From Druceiella hillmani (taxonomy: Eukaryota; Arthropoda; Insecta; Lepidoptera; Hepialidae), in contig JAYKKI010000052.1 in NCBI GenBank assembly GCA_039881145.1, positions 6,701,501-6,765,500 of the forward strand: 64,000 nucleotides of DNA. The letters are read 5' to 3'. Position numbers and translations under genes: made by a program. This document shows, piece after piece, positions 57,401 to 64,000 of the stretch. Position 1 is the stretch's first letter. Each line of letters starts with the position of its first letter. Under the pieces are notes generated by a model that had not been told where the DNA came from, did not search any database, and saw nothing but the letters and a program-made list of their open reading frames with translations.

Positions 57401-58280
57401 TCCTTTAGTTCCACTCAACTATAGTCTATAATGAGAATTCTGTAAATTTTGTTTTTGATTATAGGTTGTATAAACTCATACCTTGTACCTGAATTCCCAA
57501 ATCCAAGTACGGTTCCTATGGAATAGCATACATTGTTTTCCTTTTATAACTGGATCACAATGTTAATAATTAATGCGGACAAATTTCAAAAAAGTGAATT
57601 GGGCAGATAAGCCTTTATGGAATGAACTAAATTACAAAGGGAGTGGTATGATATTTAATTTATTTTATTCAAGTTTACACAGTTAAGCTTTTGAAGAAAA
57701 AATCAATGTATTAACGAGAAAAAATCAATAGAACTGGTTTTATTACAAGTTTAAACGTGTATATTTTTATATAGAAATGAAATGTTCTATAAAATTTACC
57801 TCTAATGCACTAATTTACGTCTACCATTCGTTAAAAATGTACAAATGTGTTATAATTTTATTCGACATATTGTTTTGATGGATACATCAATCTCCATCAT
57901 CACTATAATATATAATTTTCTTAACTACGTCTAATTTTTAACACGTAATAATCGACGTATAATTTTGTTCTCCCCAAAAAAATTAGAGCCAAACCAGCTT
58001 TTATAATAGCTTCAGGTCGTTTGAAGTATTTTGAATATCATTAAGCAAACGAAGTTGTGTTAATGTATTAAGATTTTGCATAATAAATGAGAACATCCTA
58101 TTTATAAACCTTTCAAATACAAAAACCCCTTTTATGGTCTATAATGTGATACGCATGTTATATCTATGTATCTATAAATTCAGTACATTATCGCAAATTT
58201 CATAATTTTTTTTATTACGTAGAACATATACTCGTTCTAAAATTCTAACTTGTATTGTATTGCAATGTTAATACAAATCA
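54460..58280. other. Long AT-rich stretch without recognisable feature
   Basis: Nearly 4 kb in which I find no supported gene, array or element. The GGTACGTACC palindrome near 57182 and a GGCCTCCAT spot near 56350 are isolated. Confidence 0.5.
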
Positions 58281-58286
58281 AATTTT

Positions 58287-58580
58287 TTGTTATGTCATAA
58301 AAAAGATGATGCTGGTTGGTTGGTTGCATTTGCACAGGATGCCTTTTTCTCATGGGGACATTTAAAATCCGTTGTTTACAAAACAAATCCGAGCACTGTG
58401 ATACAACTTAAAGAAAATATTCGAGCTGAAGTCAGTAGGATACCCCAGTCGCTCTGCAAACGCGTTTTTGAAAACATGCGTGCTAGACTCAAAGAGTGTG
58501 TCAGACTCGATGGCCGCCATTTGGAAAACATGGTTTTAAACAAAATGAAATCCGCATTTGTTGATATGAAGTTAAAATAA
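58287..58580 (+). pseudogene. C-terminal part of a mariner-like transposase
   Basis: The 97-codon frame reads DAGWLVAFAQDAFFSWGHLK, then SVVYKTNPSTVIQLKENIRA, then EVSRIPQSLCKRVFENMRAR, then LKECVRLDGRHLENMV. It matches the end of a widespread arthropod transposase family whose N-terminus is often annotated DUF4817: SPDLT.CDFFLWG.LKS.VY...P.T...LK..IR.E...IP...L.RV..N.R.RL..C...GRHL...(I/V)F. The last catalytic Asp region is degraded: FAQDAFFSWG replaces SPDLT.CDFFLWG. The ATG is not a real start; the N-terminal two thirds are absent. The frame itself is intact to its natural end. Confidence 0.8.
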
Positions 58581-58636
58581 ACCTACTTTGTATTAGAGGT
58601 GTAGTTTTTTTTACAATTTTTCAAACATTTTAATCT

Positions 58637-58656
58637 GCCACTGGACACCCTGTATA
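58637..58656 (-). repeat. Probable terminal repeat of the mariner-like element
   Basis: The right end reads CCACTGGACACCCTGTATA; inverted, TACAGGGTGTCCAGTGG, the kind of terminus seen on elements of this family. It lies about 60 bases after the stop codon. No partner is visible upstream, consistent with 5' truncation. Confidence 0.6.
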
Positions 58657-58659
58657 TTT

Positions 58660-60200
58660 GCATTAAAAATATAGTACCTGATTCCTTATCGATTCAACTA
58701 ATTTTTTGTATTTACTTTTTCTATCAGTTAACTAGTAATTTACTGAAGTTTATTTTTGTACATTTTGTGGTTCATAAGCGGTTATTAAAAACACATCATT
58801 GCACGATGCATAGCTTTTCTTAATTTAACTATGCCCGCAGAAGTACAATCAATGTGAGCTTTTTCTGCAATATTTAAAGAAAAAACAAGTAAAATATTTT
58901 GCTCTTGTCCTTATTATAAGGAATCCCTCAATGTTATTAGAATAATACTAGTTTTTTCCTAAATAAATGAAATTGTAGATTTATTTTGCCTTTCTTAATA
59001 CGCACAATGAACTTACCATGAAAGTCATCCATAATGAAAATTAAATGACTGTTAAAATCTTAATCCACATTAACCTTGACATTTCTATTGCAATTTCTCA
59101 TGCAAAGTAAAAGCGTGAAGAGTCAAATTAAATATGTTAATCTAAACTGTAAGCACAATATGTCACATATGTCGGAATTCTCATATAACATTTTAATGTC
59201 TGCGATTAATTCAAAGCATGAGTTTACATTAACGTTTTAACGCACAGTAAAGTCAGCGTGTTAACTTCTAATGAAAACTGAGTGGGGAAATTCTACTTTT
59301 CACAGACATGATATTACCCAATATTGCTGACAATACGTGAATAGATATTGTGTAACTGTAGGTACAGTTGGAATGTAATAGTATATTGAAATTTTTGTAA
59401 CTTTTGCTTGTTTAAATTTTTCCGTATTTTTTAACGGTTGGGAAAATAAATCTGAATAAGTCTTTTTAAATATTCCGAATTTGGATGTACGAGAAAATAT
59501 AGTAGCAGATATTTTAATCTTTCTGATTTTCCAAAGAGACTGGATTAACCATTGCGTTTTTCAAGTTTGGTATTAAACAATCGGAAATATATATTTTGTC
59601 ACATGGTAATATTATATGTTGCCTAAGAAAAAAATATTTATAGATTTTGGATAATCTATAAACAGATAAAAGAAAAAAATTGTAAAAACTGCATAAATAG
59701 AAATTACTAATAATTAATGGGAGATTAATAAATTTAATTACATTCCGGAAATTTTATTTTTATCTTGTTTGGGTTATTAAAAAAACCATTTTGATTTTTT
59801 TATTATGATTTATTCAATAAATTGCGATCGGTTAGGACCATGAATATTATTTCGAAGGAAATTACTTTTGGTCGATTAACGAAGAAATATTACAAATAAA
59901 TTCTTAATTTGAATCCGATGAATTGCGTATGCTTATCATAAGTTGTATAATACCTTTTCGTACAAAAATTAGGTATAAAAATTGTTTATTTAAGACATTA
60001 AAAAAGTTCATCTCTGTTATTAACCAAAACAAGTTCATTGATGAATGTAGGCATCACCATAAATTCCCATAATTATGGATTCCGTGACGCTTGCATCCAA
60101 CGGCTCCTCGCAACTTATACCAGACCATCCATCCGTCTAGCGTGAGGTCATTTCGCTTCGCATCGTCCTATATGTAGTAATCATTTGTGGACTCTTCTTT
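58660..60200. other. AT-rich stretch, GC-richer towards 60.1 kb
   Basis: Nothing to support up to about 60040. From there to 60200 the DNA is GC- and CpG-richer (ATCCAACGGCTCCTCGCAAC, GACCATCCATCCGTCTAGCG) without a long frame. It leads into the exon-like island. Confidence 0.4.
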
Positions 60201-60208
60201 CGTAACAG

Positions 60209-60268
60209 ATGTCTGCTCTGCACAGTACAGCTTGTTCCGTGATTTGGAGTTTTATTATGATAATAACT
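60209..60268 (+). other. Candidate 60-nt exon in a GC-richer patch
   Basis: ACTCTTCTTTCGTAACAG, a strong acceptor, ends at 60208. A moderate donor AACT|GTAAAG follows at 60268/60269. The 60 bases are open in frame 0 (MSALHSTACSVIWSFIMIIT) and in phase 1 (VCSAQYSLFRDLEFYYDNN). If the donor is ignored, the ATG frame continues to 49 codons in total. Surrounding DNA from about 60050 to 60310 shares the elevated GC, so the exon may be larger. Unrecognised. Confidence 0.25.
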
Positions 60269-60319
60269 GTAAAGCACCAGGCCTTAATTCTTTACATCAT
60301 TCCAGCCTTATACCAGCCG

Positions 60320-62910
60320 GAACATAGAAATCATTGCTTATTTTATTATTCACAATAAATAAAATAATGTGGAAATAGTTGAATATAATAAAACACAAAT
60401 ATAGTGAAACATCAAGACTCAAATCAATTTGGGATGAAGAAAATTTCGTTCACATACTAATAAAAATATTTTACGACAGGAAGTTAATTTACGTATTCTC
60501 TTTCCTTCTTATTATTTTATTTAATTACCTTTTTCAATGCAATGCATAAATACCTTTAACTGAAATTCTGATTAAGTTGATTAAGTAGTGAACGCTTAGG
60601 ATCGCCTTAAATGGAGGTGTACATGAGTGGCCAACTCTCATATGAGAATATGAGGAACATAGTGTGGAGTGTAGGTTGCTTTTCTTCAGTTTAAATATAT
60701 ACATAAATTAATATGTTTAGTATATAAGTAAATTTATAATAATGCTTTACCTAAACATACTCAGTATAAAATATTATGATCAATTTCAAAATTGTTCAAT
60801 TACAAATTCTTTTAGGAATTTTTAAAAAATATTATTTGTGTAGTACTGTTTCATCTGTCCACTGTGTCAGATTTTTTCCAGATTAACATAACCTTTCAAG
60901 TGATATGTGAAATGTTGAATTAGTAAAAAAATACGTTTTTTAAAATGCGGAGAAAAAAAACTCGTTTAAACTTTAGAAAATATGTGTAACGAAGCATATG
61001 ATTCTTTATTACATAAAAAGATGTGGCTAAATGAAATTCTTCATAAATATTTGTATTATTCTTTCTATTAAAGATAACAACAAGTTTGACTTAAACAAAT
61101 AAAAATAGAAAAGGATGTGGGTTATTTTATTTATTGTTCTATTTACTGTCGAAAATCGCGTAATATTAAAAATGTGCACCAAAACAAAATTTTGTTTAAC
61201 GTTTTTGTCAGCTATATTTTTATCAATTATGCTCAGAAATATATTTGTCATTAAAAGTGATAATTTCAGAAAACTATGTATATTTTATGACATATTTTAA
61301 TTTAAAACGTTATATTAAAATATGAATAAGACCACTAAAGCCTGTCTTCTTATATTTCTATTCATTCAGAACTCCAAGTTGTAAGCCATATTTCAATTAG
61401 TTATTTTTTTAACCTCTAATAATAAACCCAAAAATAAATCTTCAAATATATTGGAATCGACGTAAAAGAAGAATATTTCTTTACCGCCATTTTATATTAC
61501 TCTATCTAAGTCAGACAGTAGTTAAAATAAATTTATAATCCTACCCAAAGACAAACTTTTGGAAACAAAGGGGTTGATATAGTACATTCCGAAGCACTAG
61601 GGACAAATCTTGCAAACATTTGGAATATCGGATTTCAGAGTATCTATATCCATAGTTAAGATAATTTTATGGAAGCACAATCTGATGGCGCAGCTAGTTA
61701 CCCCTATATATGGAAAAATATAATTTCGATATTTTAAGTTTAAGTTACAAAAGATTTAAGTTACAAACGTATGACTTTATGTTCTCCGAATCAGAAAGAA
61801 GCACTCCTTATACCAATTCACTGGACCAAAAAGTTCGAGGCTTTGAATGTCACAGGTGTATTCCTTTGCAAGATAGTATTTTTTACATTATGTTCTGAGA
61901 TATGCAGAACTATATATTCGATCCTTTTGAAAAATTTTAAAATTTCTTAAATATTGTTATTCTTGATATCTTCTATCAAAATTAATTTATTTTTAATTTA
62001 AAATATATATTTATTTTAATACATTGTTTGTTCATTGTGCCGTAATTTCTTTGGAAAGACAATTTTTTATTTCTTCTTCTCCAATTTTTTATTTCTTCTT
62101 CTCTTGTGTATGAAGCAGACTAGCCTAGCTTAGTAGCTCATATTAATTTTATCTATAACTTAGTAGCAAGTGGATCCAGTGTAGTAGTTATTTTATAGGA
62201 GCAATTTCTGTAATTATTTGGCGGAAGTAAAATAAAAATATTAAAAAAGTACGGATTTATTATGGCCAGTATCTAAAGTTTCCTATGCAGGCTTTCAGTT
62301 TGTGCATAAGTCAATAAATTTATCTAATTTGTATAAAAACATTTTTCAGTATCGTTAAATAAAACGCCAAGGTTTTTCCCTGTTACATTTCTTACGCTGT
62401 TTATCTTTGAGTTTGGAAACGGTTTTTACCATTCTGGATTTAGGAGAATTTTTTTATATCTTATCATAAAAGAAATATTTCCCGAGACTTCTGCTGTAAT
62501 ATTAAAATATTTAAATCAATGGTACTAAAAAACGTAAAGTGTTTGTATTATGCACATCTAGAATTGCATTCAGAATCAAATTTTACTGAAACTGTTCATT
62601 CTCCATTACATTTGTCTACTAAGTCTTCTCATTGTAGTATCACCAGAGTACTATTTATTTATGATCACTTTAAATTATTACCAATAGAACAGTAATACTG
62701 ATAATAAACTAAGAATAAATTAGCAAACGTTTACATACGCCTAACACTTATTTTTTTACCTGCGTTATCCATCGTTGAAACTCGATTTTTATTAAATAGC
62801 CATCCTAATAAATTACTTTATTTTGATAATTAATTATAGGCAGAAATGGTAGAAAAATCCTGTGTTACATTAATAAAATATATTCTTAATCTCGTTAGCA
62901 CCGCTTTTAT
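60320..62910. other. AT-rich stretch without recognisable feature
   Basis: The overlapping small frames near 61027-61300 and the one at 61710-61898 have no motif. A TTTTTTATTTCTTCTTCTC phrase is duplicated in tandem near 62065-62105. Confidence 0.45.
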
Positions 62911-62917
62911 TTGAATT

Positions 62918-62966
62918 ATGGACTCAAACTTTTTCTTCCAACCTGAGTTTTATGGGTACGTATTGT
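62918..62966 (+). other. Possible short first exon
   Basis: ATG 62918 opens MDSNFFFQPEFYGYVL, running to ATTGT|GTGAGT at 62966/62967. The phrase is protein-like but very short, and there is no promoter evidence. Confidence 0.12.
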
Positions 62967-63185
62967 GTGAGTGATTTTGTAAATAACAAGGTCCAATTTG
63001 TTAGCTTTAACATGGTAATATAAACTAAAAATACTTGTCTGGTATCAAAACAGTGAAGACTTATTTATGATATGAATTATGGCAAAATATTTAGATTATT
63101 TCTAGAGTTCATTTTAGATTTACATGCTAAAATTAAATTAGGTGTTTATGAGTTTACATATCGTCGACTTCGATAAATAGATCCT

Positions 63186-63672
63186 AAATTTCTTCAGAAT
63201 ATTTGTGTAAAATTATATTACGTAAATTTTATTCCAAACGTTATTCGAACCATTACAAAATTTTCAATGAAAGCGATTCCTTAAGAAACTTATGCCCTGG
63301 GTTGTAAGTCCTACGTCAGAACGAGGATCCGACGAGCTTCTGTTGGCAAGTTCCTAAAATTTTTTTGTGTTCGGGAAGGGTAGACCACGGCGTCTTGAAA
63401 TTTGATCAGAAGATTATTCATTTGACATAGTATATATAAAAATACAGTGAGCATTTTTACGTCATTATATTTTCATTTTCAATATAAGCAATTTTGTAGT
63501 TTAGGTGAAACAAAAATGAAATTATACATTGACTTAGAGACTGAAATAATCGAAAAAGGAAAGTTAATATTTCTAAATATTGTTAGGTGTTTATGAAATT
63601 ATGTAAATTTCGTGGTAATTTCACATTTTAAATTAGACGTTTTATCTAAATCGTCATATTAGATACAAGAAT
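63186..63672 (+). repeat. Dispersed repeat, copy B (partner at 22776-23240)
   Basis: Same orientation and order of conserved words as copy A, with the best match around GAGGATCCGACGAGCTTCTG. The copies are clearly diverged. No frame survives in either. Confidence 0.6.
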
Positions 63673-63846
63673 GCTCACGTGCATAGGCTTGAATCTAATT
63701 TATCGTCTTTAATTTGATCAGTCAGGATTAAAACTACAAATATTTTAGTAGATAGTTTTACGACTAATTACTCGCAAATCAGTGTATTCTAACTGCAATA
63801 AAACATTTGAAAACAAAAGAACCATGTCCAAATAACCACCGAATAA

Positions 63847-64000
63847 AAAACGCACTATAATTGTAAGATAAAGAGAAGACGAGTACTCATTTAGAACTTT
63901 CGCAGCACAATATGGTTTCGGAATATAAATTAATTTACAAAATACTGGAACTGCTAGACGTTTTTGGAATAGGTTCCAAGTTGAGGCTTCTTTTGCTCTC
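63847..64000 (+). pseudogene. Possible N-terminal helix-turn-helix of a Tc1/mariner-type transposase, cut by window end
   Basis: One frame reads KRTIIVR, stop, REDEYSFRTFAAQYGFGI. Another continues NTGTARRFWNRFQVEASFAL to the end of the window. Basic start, SFR..A..YG, then RFWNRF..E.SF resembles the paired-like N-terminus of Tc1-group transposases (R..A...G.S...V...W..F...G). Only about 50 codons are visible and stops are present, so the family is tentative. Confidence 0.3.

Overview
The window reads as AT-rich, intron- and intergenic-type DNA from an animal nuclear genome, most likely an arthropod and probably an insect. The basis is the long (TA)n microsatellites and the set of decayed transposable elements: an RTE-type LINE, a Helitron, mariner, Tc1, a second mariner-like family with a C-terminus I associate with DUF4817 proteins, hAT and Tigger/pogo. 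I found no bacterial-style gene arrangement, rRNA, tRNA or CRISPR. No intact host gene of ordinary size is visible. Most long open frames are (TA)n translations or antisense shadows of dead transposons.

Layout. 0-6 kb: the C-terminal tail of a Tigger-type transposase at the left edge, a TA tract, and a fold-back element at 3.2 kb. 6-16 kb: a possible TATA box and first exon (6.4 kb), minisatellites, an exon-like island (9.2 kb), a near-perfect 91-bp-arm hairpin (11.5 kb), a GC-richer tandem-duplicated patch (12.3-12.8 kb) and another exon-like island (15.2 kb). 17-26 kb: TA tracts, a non-inverted relative of the fold-back element (21.8 kb), the first copy of a dispersed repeat (22.8 kb; second copy at 63.2 kb), a hAT pseudogene (25 kb) and a 62-bp tandem repeat. 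27-38 kb: small exon-like islands, a 97-residue hydrophobic open frame (30.1 kb), a 308-bp x 3 satellite (34.6 kb), a ~135-bp tandem array (37 kb) and a 45-nt exon-like island (37.8 kb). 38.8-48.7 kb: a mariner pseudogene, a LINE reverse-transcriptase tail, a 31-bp minisatellite, a MITE-like inverted repeat, and an internally deleted RTE LINE ending in a TA tract. 49.7-54.4 kb: a second fold-back copy, a Helitron Rep pseudogene on the minus strand, an array of heat-shock-element-like pentamers, and a Tc1 pseudogene. 54-64 kb: mostly featureless, with the C-terminal part of a mariner-like transposase at 58.3 kb and a possible Tc1-type N-terminus at the right edge.

The features do not form a pathway. 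The recurring theme is repeat decay: fold-back structures and tandem arrays in several independent forms. A second, tentative theme is a series of short, GC-richer plus-strand islands with an open frame between AG and GT dinucleotides. They could be small exons of a gene whose introns fill the window, but I did not measure how often such islands arise by chance. All recognitions are by eye, without database searches.
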